Shown piece by piece: positions 1 through 13,120 of a DNA stretch of 64,000 nucleotides. The position numbers were made by a program, and so were the translations under genes. Source of the DNA: Methylobacter sp. (lineage in GTDB: Bacteria; Pseudomonadota; Gammaproteobacteria; Methylococcales; Methylomonadaceae); NCBI GenBank assembly GCA_028716975.1, contig JAQUOU010000015.1, forward strand, positions 1 to 64,000, given 5' to 3'. The notes under the pieces are model-generated. The model had not been told where the DNA came from, ran no database searches, and saw only the letters and a program-made list of their open reading frames with translations. The first letter of the stretch is position 1, and every line of letters begins with the position of its first letter.

Positions 1-440
1 TTATCTCAAACCGATGCCCCTTCACTCCATCCGAATTACCAGACTTCATTGCTACTATAGGCATCTCCGACTTCCAATGGACTCCGCCTCTATTCTCGCT
101 GTTTAGACTTGGCAAGAGGTGCGCTTGAGCGCCGACCATTGGATCTCCCTGGTTACTGCATAAACTCAATGTAAAGCTCGATACGGACTGAGATCCCGGG
201 ATGTTTGCCATAGCTCGCCTATACGCTATAGCAACTGTTGCCTGCTAGTAAGCCCAGACTATCGGCCATATCCAATGCGGTTATTTCGGGACTGTATCCT
301 TCAGGGTCAGCCTCACCTGTTACCTTTGTGCCTCGCTTTCTTTCGTGCCTACGCATCAAGCATATCGTTACCGCTATGCCTGCAAGGCTCAATACCAGGC
401 TCGTGGCTAGCGATTACCTGGACGGGATTCACACCCGCTA
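1..440 (-). mobile_element. 5' portion of a group II intron (partial, runs off left edge)
   Basis: Read on the minus strand, this stretch resembles the structured 5' RNA part (domains I-III) of bacterial group II introns. It contains a GTGTGAATCCC block near 434-424 and, near the left edge, the run that usually precedes the reverse transcriptase gene (GATGGAGTGAAGGGGCATCG, then TTTGA). No protein gene is visible here, so the intron-encoded protein should start just left of position 1. A ten-base element at 165-156 (minus, GTTTATGCAG) is perfectly complementary to 450-441 (CTGCATAAAC) just upstream of the intron, as expected of an exon-binding/intron-binding pairing. The exact 5' splice site lies between 440 and 434. 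Short open frames here are not coding. The assignment comes from remembered motifs, not an alignment. Confidence 0.72.
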
Positions 441-450
441 GTTTATGCAG

Positions 451-827
451 CATTGCCAGGCCGCAACGGGCTTAGCACCCCAATGAGAAACTCAAAAAAG
501 CGGCTTATTCTTCCGCAGTTTTGCATGCATTCCGCAAACTACCTACTTAATTTATTGCTAGGCACATATGAGGTTTCTATACGTGTATAACTCATTTTTA
601 ATTGGATAGAACGCCTCAAGATAGACACGCTTCGATTATTAAACTATGCTTTTTTAAGCTACAGGAAAATGTACGCCCAAACCCTCGGAATTTTCCCATT
701 TCTTTAAAAATCAATTAGATGGAAAACGAGTTCTGAGTATCCATGTACTTATAGAATATCGATGTAAAACATTTAAAAAAATTCCAAGGGTTTGCGGTTA
801 GAACCCCTAGTAACACTAAGTAAAGTC
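451..827. other. Intergenic region between intron and kinase gene
   Basis: No gene is seen here. The minus strand at about 515-485 carries a short GCGG/CCGC stem followed by six T, a weak terminator-like element in the exon upstream of the intron; some group II introns insert downstream of terminators. The AT-rich part from 560 to 790 probably carries the promoter of the kinase gene, but no clear -35/-10 pair was identified. Confidence 0.4.
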
Positions 828-3895
<3,068 letters not shown>

Positions 3896-3899
<4 letters not shown>

Positions 3900-5998
3900 A
3901 AAATGACATTAACCTGACTCACCACGAAAAGCCGCTTATCCTGCTGGTAGACGATCTACCGGCTAACCTGCATGTTCTGGTATTGGCGCTAAAAACGGAT
4001 TTCCGTCTCAAGACCGCCACCAGCGGCGCGTCTACGTTAGCGTTGCTGAAAGATCAGGCTGAGTTACCGAAACTGGTCATACTGGATGTCAAAATGCCCG
4101 GCATGAGCGGCATTGAGGTTCTGCGTCGAATGCGTGATAATCCTTACACATTGGCTATTCCTGTTATCCTTGTGAGTGCTGACGTCTCGGAACAAAACGA
4201 AGTTGCCGGCCTAAACCTCGGCGCGGACGAATATCTCATCAAACCTATCTCAAAAGGCACGCTGATTATTCGAGTACGTAATCTGATCCGGCGTAATTCA
4301 GAACGGAACAAACTACGCCTGGCTGCCTATGTCTTCAAATACAGCGGCGAAGCCATCATGATTACCGACCGCAACAATCATATTATCGATGTCAATGCCG
4401 CTTTTACCAAGTTGACGGGATACGACAAGGCCGAGGTGCTGGGCTGTAACCCCAAGTTGCTGTCTTCCGGGCGAACCAGCAAGGAGGAATATCGGGGCAT
4501 GTGGGAGGCCATCCTGAAAGATAGCTTCTGGCAGGGCGAGATGTGGGACCGGCGCAAGGATGGCAGCGTTTACCCCAAGTTGATGACGATTTCCGTGGTG
4601 CGCGACAGGGCCGTAGACATCGAGTTTTATCTGGCCAATTTCGTGGATATCAGCCTCTACAAAGAATCAGAAGAACGCATTGAACGCTTGGCCCATCACG
4701 ATTCTCTGACCGGCTTGCCGAACCGGTTGCATTTACAGATATTCCTGGAGCAATCCATGTTGATTGTCACGCGCATGTCGGAACAATTGGCGGTAATGTT
4801 TCTTGATCTCGATCGATTCAAGAACGTCAATGACACCCTCGGTCATTCGGTCGGAGATGCATTGCTGATACAAGTGGCCGCTCGTCTCAAGTCGTGCGTA
4901 CGCGACTACGACACGGTGGCGAGGCTGGGTGGCGACGAGTTCGTCGTCATCTTGCGAGGCCGGGACATAGCGTCTGATGCCGCCATCGTCGCAAAAAAAA
5001 TCAATCTTCACCTAAGCCAGCCCTTCCTGATTGGCGCGCGCACCTTACGCACATCAGCCAGTATCGGCATAGCCCTCTATCCCGACAATGGGAAACACAT
5101 CGATGATTTGATGAAAAATGCCGACAGGGCCATGTATTTCGCCAAATCAGAGGGCGGGAATATTTTTTGCTTCTTTTCACCGGCAATGAATCTGCATGCT
5201 CATGGAAGGCTGAAAATGGAAAACCAATTATATGAGGCGATTGAAAAGCAAGAGTTTCACCTGTATTACCAAATTCAGGTAGACGATTTGTATCAGCCAT
5301 TGGGTGCGGAGGCATTGATACGCTGGCTGCATCCTGAACGAGGGCTGGTGCCGCCCATGCAGTTCATTCCGCTGGCGGAAGAGACCGGGCTGATTCAGGC
5401 CATCGGATACTGGGTGCTGGATACGGCTTGCGCCCAGATCAAGGCATGGCAGCACTCTGCACTCACTCGTGATCTGATTCTGGCGGTGAATGTGAGTTCC
5501 AGGCAATTTCGCCAGGATGATTTTATCGCTCAAGTGCGAGGGGTCGTGCAACGCCATGCCATCAACCCGCAACTACTTAAGCTGGAAATTACGGAAAGCT
5601 TATTGTTAAAAAATGTCGAAAGCGTTATTGCAACCATGAATGCATTGAAAGCACTCGGTGTCCAGTTTTCACTGGATGACTTTGGCACCGGATATTCATG
5701 CTTGCAATACCTCAAGCGCCTGCCTCTTAATCAATTAAAGATTGACCAGTCGTTCGTACGTGATCTTGCTACTGATAGCAGCGACAAGGCGATTGTCCGC
5801 ACCATCATAGCTATGGCGCAGAATCTGAATCTGGATGTTATCGCCGAAGGAGTCGAGACGGAAGAGCAACGAAGCCTCCTCATGAACAAGGGCTGTACTC
5901 ACTTTCAGGGGTATCTGTTTGGCAAGCCAATTCCGGTTGATCAATTTGAGGAACTGGTTAAGGGGATTTTTAACCAAAAGTACAAAGAGAAAAATTAA
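3896..5998 (+). CDS. Response regulator with PAS, GGDEF and EAL domains
   Basis: This 700-residue protein links a phosphorelay to cyclic di-GMP turnover. An N-terminal receiver (phospho-Asp about 64 in ILDVKMPG) is followed by a PAS domain (about 140-255). The diguanylate cyclase domain has an intact GGDEF (about 345-349), and the C-terminal phosphodiesterase domain starts with EALIRW (about 472) and contains DDFGTGYS. Both catalytic motifs look complete, so it could make or degrade the messenger; many tandem proteins have only one active half. No membrane segment is seen. The four-base overlap with the kinase gene supports a dedicated kinase-regulator pair. A stem-loop follows the stop codon. 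Confidence 0.9.
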
Positions 5999-6005
5999 GT
6001 GCAGC

Positions 6006-6043
6006 CCGTAGATTGGGGTGAGTATACGAACCCCACTCTACGG
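6006..6043. terminator. Stem-loop between convergent genes
   Basis: CCGTAGA (6006-6012) pairs with TCTACGG (6037-6043), and inside it GGGGT (6015-6019) pairs with ACCCC (6030-6034). It lies between the stop of the GGDEF/EAL gene and the stop of recD on the other strand. No T-run follows on either strand, so intrinsic termination is only a possibility. Confidence 0.4.
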
Positions 6044-6110
6044 CTTCGATGTATTGGGGTTCCTAACGTCATCTCAACCTCGTACTTCAAAACTTTCACT
6101 GCCGGCAGTT

Positions 6111-7760
6111 TCAGTCCAGGCTGGAAAAGTTGTCAACCAGACCGGTAATTCGCTGAACTCTTTGTTTCACGGTAGCTGCAAAAACCGCTTCATCAACAAC
6201 CAGATTGAGCGTTTTTTTTGCCCGGGTAATTGCCGTGTACAGCAGTTCTTTTGTTAACACGGGATTGATTGTATCGGGAAGAGCTATTAGCACTTCCTCA
6301 AATTCAGATCCCTGGCTTTTGTGTATGGTCATCGCAAAAACGGTTTCGCAATGCGGCAGACGTGTGGGCAGATATTTTTTAATAGCGCCGTCCGCGCGCT
6401 GAAAAAATACCATGTGCTTCCCATCCTGCTCTTTATCCGGCATGCAGATGCCGATATCGCCGTTATAAAGATGCAGGGCTGCGTTATTTTGCGTCACCAT
6501 GACCGGACGGCCTGAATACCATAACCCGGACAGATTGATCAGCTTTTGCGCGGCGAGTTTCTGCTCAACCCGGTAATTAATGTCGACGACACTATTTTTT
6601 CCGTGCCGATTGGAACACAACACCTGAAAACGGCTGAAGGCGCGGTAAATCTCATCAAATTCTGCCTGGGTTTTAATCAGTTGCAGATACTCCGCTTGCT
6701 GCCCGGCTACATAATCAATCAAATTCTGTCTCAGCACAGGATTCTCTTTATTACTCTCCCGTAGAATCCGCCAGGCGGCATCATGCTGTTGAAAATTCAC
6801 GGCATCGGCCAAGTGTTTTATGTTTTCATCAAACCGGTGTGATTTTTTTAATTCAACCGTATGCGCCGGCAAGGCCATCGTCAAATCGGCCAGTACAGCG
6901 CCGGATTCTACTGAAGCCAGCTGATCCTTATCCCCCAACAAAATCAATCGGGCGCAGGGCTTTAATGCATCAACCAGTTTGCTCATTAAAGCCAGATCGA
7001 CCATAGAGGCTTCATCCACCACAACCAGGTCATACGTCAACGGCTTATCTGAATCATGGTGAAAATACGGAGACGGCGGCTTTGCTCCCAACAGACGATG
7101 CAGTGTTGTCACGGTTTCCGGAATATGTGCTTTTACCCGTTCCGAACACGGCAGCGCAGCCTTGTTAAAGCCAATGGATTCCTGAAGACGCATGGCGGCT
7201 TTGCCGGTCGGCGCAGCTAAAGCGATATGCAAAAATTGACCTGCCGCCAGTTCCTGCAATAGGGCCAGAATTTTAACCACCGTGGTCGTTTTACCGGTCC
7301 CCGGCCCGCCGGTAATAATACTGAAAGCCTGCCGGACTGCCATTTTTGCAGCCTCACGCTGCCAGTCGGTTTCATCGGCGTTATCTTTAAAATATCGCTC
7401 AAGAATCGCATCAAGGTTTTCAGCAGGAAAGTTTATCTTCGTCAGTGTTTTAATCTGTATCGCCAGACGCTTTTCATAAAACCAGTAACGATGCAGATAC
7501 AGGCGATTCTGCTCAACCACCAGGGGCAAACACTCTGTCTGCTGCTCCGGCATCATAGCGGCAAGGCCGGATGCAAGTATCAGCGCCCTGCCCTTGTCAT
7601 CCAGTTGAATGCAGCTATGCCCCTGATTTTGCTCATACGACACCTGCATGACGATATGTTCAAATTGCTGTCTCTGATTTTCATCGAACGTTGTCCTCTG
7701 GCTGAGGAAGCGGGCAAAAGCAATATCCAGCCGACTAAAGGCGTTAGCTTCAACGCGCAT
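6111..7760 (-). CDS. recD: RecBCD enzyme subunit RecD (5'-3' helicase)
   Basis: This is the alpha subunit of exonuclease V, the fast 5'-3' helicase used in double-strand break repair. Walker A GGPGTGKTT lies at about residues 150-158. VVVDEASMVD (Walker B) and LLGDKDQLASVESG follow, and the C-terminal helicase motif reads TIHKSQGSEF. About 549 residues is shorter than the E. coli protein (608). ATG 7760 was chosen, overlapping the end of recB by 11 bases; a TTG at 7772 is an in-frame alternative. Overlap with recB means coupled translation. It is the last gene of the pair and ends close to a convergent gene. Confidence 0.93.
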   Translation of the reverse strand: MRVEANAFSRLDIAFARFLSQRTTFDENQRQQFEHIVMQVSYEQNQGHSCIQLDDKGRALILASGLAAMMPEQQTECLPLVVEQNRLYLHRYWFYEKRLAIQIKTLTKINFPAENLDAILERYFKDNADETDWQREAAKMAVRQAFSIITGGPGTGKTTTVVKILALLQELAAGQFLHIALAAPTGKAAMRLQESIGFNKAALPCSERVKAHIPETVTTLHRLLGAKPPSPYFHHDSDKPLTYDLVVVDEASMVDLALMSKLVDALKPCARLILLGDKDQLASVESGAVLADLTMALPAHTVELKKSHRFDENIKHLADAVNFQQHDAAWRILRESNKENPVLRQNLIDYVAGQQAEYLQLIKTQAEFDEIYRAFSRFQVLCSNRHGKNSVVDINYRVEQKLAAQKLINLSGLWYSGRPVMVTQNNAALHLYNGDIGICMPDKEQDGKHMVFFQRADGAIKKYLPTRLPHCETVFAMTIHKSQGSEFEEVLIALPDTINPVLTKELLYTAITRAKKTLNLVVDEAVFAATVKQRVQRITGLVDNFSSLD

Positions 7761-10700
7761 TTTCACATCCAAATAATCCTGCCATCGCCTCGATTTTCCC
7801 CAAATCCGGCCTATCCTGATAAACGCCGCTCATCGCCAGCTCCGGCTGCATGCCGCGTACAAACAAATAACGCACGCCGCCGAAATGCGTTTCATAATCA
7901 TACTGAGGCAAGCGGATTTGCAGATAGCGATGCAGCACTACGGTGTAAAGCCAATACTGCAAACCGTAATTATGCTCGCGCATGGCGCGAGTTAAGGTCT
8001 CGGGATGGTAATCCGGCAGGCTGTTGGTTTTATAGTCCATAACATAGTAACGGCCGTTATAGTCACAAATCAGGTCAATAAAGCCGGTGAGATAGCCGCA
8101 CATCTGTTTGCCGGTTAAAGGTTGAAAAGACAGGGTATCCCGCAGAATGAGATTGATCTGACCGGCATCCATAGCCTGTATGGATAAGTAAAAAGGCATT
8201 TCCTTGAGGCATTTGTGTTCCGGCAGATTCTTCAGGCAAAAACCGGGGGCTGTTTCAGATAGCTGCGTTGAGACGACGGCTTGTAAAAGCTCGTCAATGA
8301 TGTCCGGCTGCTCCAGTTTTAAACCATAACGCCGGCAAACCTTATCGCGTTGTTGCGAAATATCCTTGCGTCTAGCCAGATCGGCAAAAGTAGTATTTTC
8401 CAATAGATCATGCACAACATTACCGGTATGCGCGCCTCTTGGCAACTGCGCCCAGCGCGGCTCTAACTCTATTCTGCCTGCAATCAAGCGTGGCTGCTGT
8501 TCGGGCTCATCCTGTTGCTCTCCCACTTTATCGGCAGGAATTTCCGGTGCATCGTGCAAGCTTAATGCCGATAATGCCGTATAACTGCTCATTTGCCAGT
8601 TGCTAAATAAGAGTCTTTTTCGCTTTTTTGCAGAGAAATCGACTGGGGTAACCGATGCCTGATAGAGCCTTTTTATTTCACTCGGCACGTCCAGCAGTCG
8701 ATAATCAAATACCTGCGCAGCCTGGTCTTTTAAAGTTTGCAAGGTTGCCTGCTGTTTGGCAAAATCAGCACCTCCAAAATCAAGCAGCCAGGCCATCGCT
8801 GAATCATTGGCCGCCTTCTCTGGACGCACATCGGCCCAGGCAATATAACACCGGTATTTAGCTCGGGTAACCGCCACATAAAAGAGCCGCAAATCTTCTG
8901 CCGATTCTTCCTGCATAGCCTGGGCGCGATGCTTTTCAAAATCCCCCGAACCTAAATCCACTATCATCCGGCCGTTAGCATGGCATTTAACCAAGCGCTT
9001 TTCGCTGCTTAAACGGGTGTTGCGCTGCCACAGGCAGGGACAAAATACAATCGCATACTCCAATCCTTTGGATCGATGCATAGTAACTATTTTTACTGCG
9101 TCATCATCGCTTTCAAGACGCAGTTGCTGGTCTTCCGCACTGCTTTTATCCTGGTTCGCTTTGGTAATGGCTATTCGCAGCCAGTTCAGCGTTTTATTGA
9201 TGCCCAGCCGCTCCTCCATGACGGCCTGCTGCAGCATCTCAATCAGATGATGCAGATTGGTCAATTGCCTTTCAGCCAGGGCTGTTTTTGACAAGTGCTG
9301 CCTGATTTTTTCCTGCGCCAGCAAACGCTGCATCATTGCCATCAGGCTTGATTGCTGCCAGTCCTGATAATAAATCAAAAATCGCGACATCCAGCCATCC
9401 AGTACGATGTCGTTATTGATGATCTCGTAAAGTGTCTGCCCATCCAGGCCGAACCAGTTTAAGGTCAACGCCTGTTTGAGCAATCCACTATTTCCGGGAC
9501 TGGCCACAGCTTGCAATAAAATATACAAATCAGCCGCTTCCTGCGAAGCAAAAACAGACTCGGTGCTGTTTAATACTGAAGGCACTCCTACTGTACGCAG
9601 TAGCTGCTGATATTCTCTTGCCTGGGTATTTGTTCTTACCAGAATGGCGATATCTTTAGGCTGCAGGGCTTTGCCGCCGGGTTCTAATGTGTAAGCATCC
9701 GAAAGTAAATCCACTATCTCATTAATGACTGCAACCCTGATTTCTTCCGCTGCCTTACCTGCTGTCCAATAGCCTGTTTTACTTTGGCTTTCCGGCAACT
9801 GCCACAGCATCATTGGCGCGACTGCCTGCCCTGAAAGCTGTAATGCGCCCTTATCCGCCGTCAAAGCGGGTTTGACGGCTTTAAACGTTAAATCCTTCAG
9901 CAAAAATGCCTGCTCTCTTTGAAATAACACATTCACGGCATCGACCAATTGCGGGTGTGAACGCCAATTATTCCCTAGCGTAAATTGATACTGGGCCTGT
10001 TTTTGCGCCGCCAGGTAAGAGTAAATATCCGCTCCGCGAAATTTGTAAACCGCCTGTTTGGGGTCGCCAATCAAATATAAATATTGGCTGGGCGCTGCAA
10101 ACAGTGTAGAAAAAATTAACCATTGGCTATCATCGGTATCCTGAAATTCATCAATCAAAGCGACTTTAAAACGCTGCTGTAATTCAGCCGTCAGCAAGGC
10201 GCTTTTTTCATCTTGCAGCGCCTCGGCCAAGCGAGTTATTAAATGATCAAACGACAGCACATTCTGCTGCTGCAACCGGCTATCCAAATCTACGCGCAAG
10301 GTTTCGAGCAAGGTTCGGCGAAATGTCAGCGAGATTTGTTTAACTGCGCTAGCCAGCGCATCGAAAGGTTCGGTGGTTAATGCCAATTCAGCCAGATAAT
10401 CGGCTTTACGCTGTTCACTGGCCCGGTCTTTTTTGGGCCGGAATTGGTTACCATGCAATGCATCCATCAGCCCGGTTTGGGTCAATAAAGCAAAAGCCTC
10501 TGCACAGGGTAGTTGTAGCGTATTGCCATGCAGCCAATCCTTTAATGAACAATAGTGCAGCTTAAACGAGCCGGTATAGCCGGTCTTGAATTTCTGGTCG
10601 GCAAAACAGTCCTGTAATTTTCTTGCACCCTCGTCCAGTTCATTTTTTGCTAAAGCTGTCAGTTGTTGTAACTCTTTTAAAACCTCATCCAGACTCGCAC

Positions 10701-11307
10701 ATTCATGATAAACACTGACGTGAGCGGCAATAAAATCAATGCTGGCAAGCAAAGCTTCCGGGGTTTTATACTCTGCCGTTAATACCGCAGCTTCCCGGAC
10801 CGTGCGGTTATAAACCTGCTGCCGCCAGAAATCATCGGCACAGGCTTGTTTAATAAGCGCCAGATCACCGGTTAATTCCGCATCAAATAATTGCCCGCTT
10901 TCCAGCGCATGCTCTCTTAAAATCCGCTGGCAAAATCCGTGTATGGTAAAAATTCCAGCTTGGTCTATCGCCAGCAGCGCCGTCTCTACGCGTTGTTTGG
11001 CCTGTTTCGGGTCAATCGCGAGATTGGCCAGCCAATCGGTAATAGTGCTGTCTATCCCCTCAGTCCGCCCTTTTAAAGCTATTCCCGCCTCAGCCAGTCT
11101 GCTTCGCACCCGCTCCTTAAGCTCTTCCGTTGCCGCTTTGGTAAAAGTAACTATTAGCAGCTTATCTATTGAAATATCCAGCTCAACCACAAAGCGCAAA
11201 ACCAGCATGGCTATGGCATAGGTTTTTCCTGTTCCGGCACTGGCTTCTATAAGGTTTACGCCTTTGAGCAGTTCGGTTTTCACCGGATCAAAATAATTAA
11301 TTTGCAT
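7750..11307 (-). CDS. recB: RecBCD enzyme subunit RecB (helicase-nuclease)
   Basis: This is the beta subunit of exonuclease V: a 3'-5' helicase plus nuclease that also helps load RecA at Chi sites. Its 1185 residues match the family. Walker A ASAGTGKT lies at residues 22-29, followed by LIDEFQDTDDSQW, LIGDPKQAVYKFRGAD and the superfamily 1 motif TMHRSKGLEY. The C-terminal nuclease domain carries GFIDLICDY and MDYKTN. Start ATG 11307 is the first in-frame ATG before the helicase domain. In many gammaproteobacteria recC lies upstream; here the next gene is an unrelated protease-like gene, so recC must be elsewhere. Confidence 0.95.
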   Translation of the reverse strand: MQINYFDPVKTELLKGVNLIEASAGTGKTYAIAMLVLRFVVELDISIDKLLIVTFTKAATEELKERVRSRLAEAGIALKGRTEGIDSTITDWLANLAIDPKQAKQRVETALLAIDQAGIFTIHGFCQRILREHALESGQLFDAELTGDLALIKQACADDFWRQQVYNRTVREAAVLTAEYKTPEALLASIDFIAAHVSVYHECASLDEVLKELQQLTALAKNELDEGARKLQDCFADQKFKTGYTGSFKLHYCSLKDWLHGNTLQLPCAEAFALLTQTGLMDALHGNQFRPKKDRASEQRKADYLAELALTTEPFDALASAVKQISLTFRRTLLETLRVDLDSRLQQQNVLSFDHLITRLAEALQDEKSALLTAELQQRFKVALIDEFQDTDDSQWLIFSTLFAAPSQYLYLIGDPKQAVYKFRGADIYSYLAAQKQAQYQFTLGNNWRSHPQLVDAVNVLFQREQAFLLKDLTFKAVKPALTADKGALQLSGQAVAPMMLWQLPESQSKTGYWTAGKAAEEIRVAVINEIVDLLSDAYTLEPGGKALQPKDIAILVRTNTQAREYQQLLRTVGVPSVLNSTESVFASQEAADLYILLQAVASPGNSGLLKQALTLNWFGLDGQTLYEIINNDIVLDGWMSRFLIYYQDWQQSSLMAMMQRLLAQEKIRQHLSKTALAERQLTNLHHLIEMLQQAVMEERLGINKTLNWLRIAITKANQDKSSAEDQQLRLESDDDAVKIVTMHRSKGLEYAIVFCPCLWQRNTRLSSEKRLVKCHANGRMIVDLGSGDFEKHRAQAMQEESAEDLRLFYVAVTRAKYRCYIAWADVRPEKAANDSAMAWLLDFGGADFAKQQATLQTLKDQAAQVFDYRLLDVPSEIKRLYQASVTPVDFSAKKRKRLLFSNWQMSSYTALSALSLHDAPEIPADKVGEQQDEPEQQPRLIAGRIELEPRWAQLPRGAHTGNVVHDLLENTTFADLARRKDISQQRDKVCRRYGLKLEQPDIIDELLQAVVSTQLSETAPGFCLKNLPEHKCLKEMPFYLSIQAMDAGQINLILRDTLSFQPLTGKQMCGYLTGFIDLICDYNGRYYVMDYKTNSLPDYHPETLTRAMREHNYGLQYWLYTVVLHRYLQIRLPQYDYETHFGGVRYLFVRGMQPELAMSGVYQDRPDLGKIEAMAGLFGCENAR

Positions 11308-11418
11308 GAGAAGAGCGCCATTAAGTCAAGCCGTATGAACACCAAAAAGCGGTATCAGACTTAAATATTAGAAGATGAAAAGAAATGCATCCGAGAAATA
11401 TGACCTGAATTTATAATT

Positions 11419-11895
11419 TTATTGGCCGTCAGCTGGTTCATTTAAGCGATTATGATTACCCATATCCGGCTTCCCCTGTAAATAGGACGCACTGGGATCA
11501 ATAATATAGCGGGTATTTATCAAAGTCCGGCCTATCAACATGCGGAACAGCATACTATCCCTATTAGTAAGCGTCATCTCTGTTGTGATAATCGATTGCC
11601 CCAGTATCAGCTGGGTTTCTATGACATAACGGCGCTGTTTGTGTCCTCCCGAATCTGTAACCAGGCGCCGATCTTTAACCATTGCGTGACATTCAATATA
11701 CACATCGCTATATTTCTGTTTAGGATGAATGGCAAACATCACCCAGCGCTTGCCGCCTTTGCGATACGGATCAATAGCAAAGGCATGCAGCGCGGATGAG
11801 CGTGCGCCGGTATCGATTTTAGCCTTAATCTGATTAATATTAAATTCCGGTAAGGCTACCCATTCGCGCCAGCCTAACATTGATAATGGTGTCAT
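11419..11895 (-). CDS. RimK-associated retropepsin-like protease (Zn_protease/RimB family)
   Basis: The 158-residue protein belongs to the family annotated as putative ATP-dependent zinc protease (PF05618), often found with RimK-type ligases and predicted to have an aspartic-protease fold. The hallmark AKIDTGARSSALHA lies at about residues 25-38. A conserved second half holds the DSGGHKQRR and FRMLIGR stretches. No rimK-like ligase gene lies next to it. It is divergent from the MarC gene, with about 85 bp between the two starts. The biochemical role is inferred from the family only. Confidence 0.85.
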   Translation of the reverse strand: MTPLSMLGWREWVALPEFNINQIKAKIDTGARSSALHAFAIDPYRKGGKRWVMFAIHPKQKYSDVYIECHAMVKDRRLVTDSGGHKQRRYVIETQLILGQSIITTEMTLTNRDSMLFRMLIGRTLINTRYIIDPSASYLQGKPDMGNHNRLNEPADGQ

Positions 11896-11979
11896 TGTTT
11901 GTAAAGCCTTAATCCAGTAAATTTCTTGGGAAGAGATTCAAATTACAATAGCTTTTCTGGCCTTTGTGGAAAATTTATT

Positions 11980-12615
11980 ATGCTTGAATATACCGATTAT
12001 ATAAAAATATTTATCGCTTTACTGGCTGTTGTTGATCCATTAGGCAGTATGCCTATTATTGCTACGCTGACATCACGCTCTAAGGTCTCAGAGATCAAAT
12101 CAATTGAAAAAATAGTCGTTTTATCAGTAACGGTGATTCTTCTGCTCGCGCTTTTTTTAGGCGAAGATCTTCTGGTTTTTTTTGGCATCAGCATTAACTC
12201 ATTCATGGTCAGCGGCGGCATTTTGCTAATGCTGATGGCGATTTCAATGTTGCAAGCTAAAATCAGTGAAACCGTGCATACGAAAGAAGAAGGGCTTGAA
12301 GGTGAGAGCAGGCAGTCCATTGCAGTGGTCCCCCTAGCTATGCCCTTACTGGCGGGGCCGGGAGCTATCAGCACAGTAATTTTGTATGCAAATCAAGGAA
12401 CTGACATTCATCATTACTTAATAATGAGTGTGGATATTATTGCTGTGGCATTAATCCTCTGGGTAACACTCCGGTGTATTCCCTGGTTGACCAAACATTT
12501 GAGCCAGACCGGCATCAATATATTTACGCGGTTGATGGGGCTGATTCTTTCTGCTCTTGCCGTTGAATTTATTGCCAGCGGATTAAAGGGATTGTTTCCT
12601 GTTTTGGCTGGCTAA
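11980..12615 (+). CDS. MarC family integral membrane protein
   Basis: About 211 residues, almost all hydrophobic, with six likely membrane segments typical of the MarC/UPF0056 family. Family hallmarks are VVDPLGSMPI near the N-terminus and PLAMPLLAGPGAIST in the middle. The role is unknown; the old link to multiple antibiotic resistance in E. coli was not upheld. ATG 11980 was preferred because it follows GGAAAA and starts just before the first membrane segment; a TTG at 11926 would add 18 polar residues. It is divergent from the protease-like gene. Confidence 0.88.
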   Translation: MLEYTDYIKIFIALLAVVDPLGSMPIIATLTSRSKVSEIKSIEKIVVLSVTVILLLALFLGEDLLVFFGISINSFMVSGGILLMLMAISMLQAKISETVHTKEEGLEGESRQSIAVVPLAMPLLAGPGAISTVILYANQGTDIHHYLIMSVDIIAVALILWVTLRCIPWLTKHLSQTGINIFTRLMGLILSALAVEFIASGLKGLFPVLAG

Positions 12616-12795
12616 TCATGGATAAAATTTATATTGATTACCTTAAATCACATTCATTCTCTTTTCCAGCAAAAAATTAAGTATATATTTAACAATATCT
12701 TATATTATAAAAACATTTTTTTTGCTTATAGTTTTGACACAACCCCTTATATCATGATAAAAATTACATCGTTGTTTAAAAAATAATACGACAAC

Positions 12796-12837
12796 CAACT
12801 CCCAAAGATTTATTTTTGGAGTTGCTCCTTTGAGGAG
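12796..12837 (+). promoter_or_regulatory. Overlapping hairpins in the leader of the 66-residue peptide gene
   Basis: CAACTCC (12796-12802) pairs with GGAGTTG (12818-12824). The same GGAG can instead pair with CTCC (12825-12828), and CTCC can pair with GGAG (12834-12837). The three pairings exclude one another, a layout found in switching leaders, attenuators or processing sites. The true ribosome site of the gene (AGAGGA at about 12871) lies 34 bases downstream and is not part of the stem. The function is unknown. Confidence 0.45.
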
Positions 12838-12883
12838 AGGGGAAAAATATTAATAACTATTATTAACTATAGAGGATTTAGAA

Positions 12884-13084
12884 ATGGCTGAAGCACAAGA
12901 AAAAGATAACACGTGGATAATTGTTGGTGTTGCTATTGCATCAATTATTCTTTTAGTTGTATTGTTAAAGAAAGATGAAACCAGGCATTTACAAAGTGGT
13001 GCTGTTCAACAACTTCAAAACGAAACTTTCTCTAAAATAGAAAAAAGACATACCAGCAACGTGACTGGAAACGAAGGAAATTAA
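12884..13084 (+). CDS. Small single-pass membrane peptide, unrecognised
   Basis: A 66-residue product with a charged N-terminus (MAEAQEKDNT), one clear membrane helix at about residues 11-28 (WIIVGVAIASIILLVVLL), then KKDE and a polar tail with a possible short amphipathic segment (LQSGAVQQLQNETFSKIEK). The positive residues right after the helix suggest N-out, C-in topology. A good ribosome site (AGAGGA, about 7 bases before ATG) and a ten-base-pair terminator hairpin right after the stop argue for a real, self-contained transcription unit. No family was recognised. It stands alone between marC and the sigma-54 regulator, with long AT-rich spacers on both sides. Confidence 0.7.
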   Translation: MAEAQEKDNTWIIVGVAIASIILLVVLLKKDETRHLQSGAVQQLQNETFSKIEKRHTSNVTGNEGN

Positions 13085-13089
13085 AATAC

Positions 13090-13120
13090 TACCCCCCCGC
13101 ATCATCCCATCGGGGGGGTA
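13090..13120 (+). terminator. GC-rich terminator hairpin after the small peptide gene
   Basis: A perfect ten-base-pair stem: TACCCCCCCG (13090-13099) pairs with CGGGGGGGTA (13111-13120) around an 11-base loop. It begins five bases after the stop codon. The following TTCTCT is only a weak T-tract, so the hairpin may work as a terminator or as a 3' stabiliser of a short mRNA. Confidence 0.7.

Noticed and set aside
238-475. Two short plus-strand open frames inside the left-edge segment
   Set aside because: They lie antisense to the likely group II intron RNA and have no ribosome site; such frames are commonly miscalled over intron sequences.
12796-12837. Known riboswitch in the leader of the small peptide gene
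   Set aside because: The hairpins match no riboswitch consensus I know; they are recorded only as structures.
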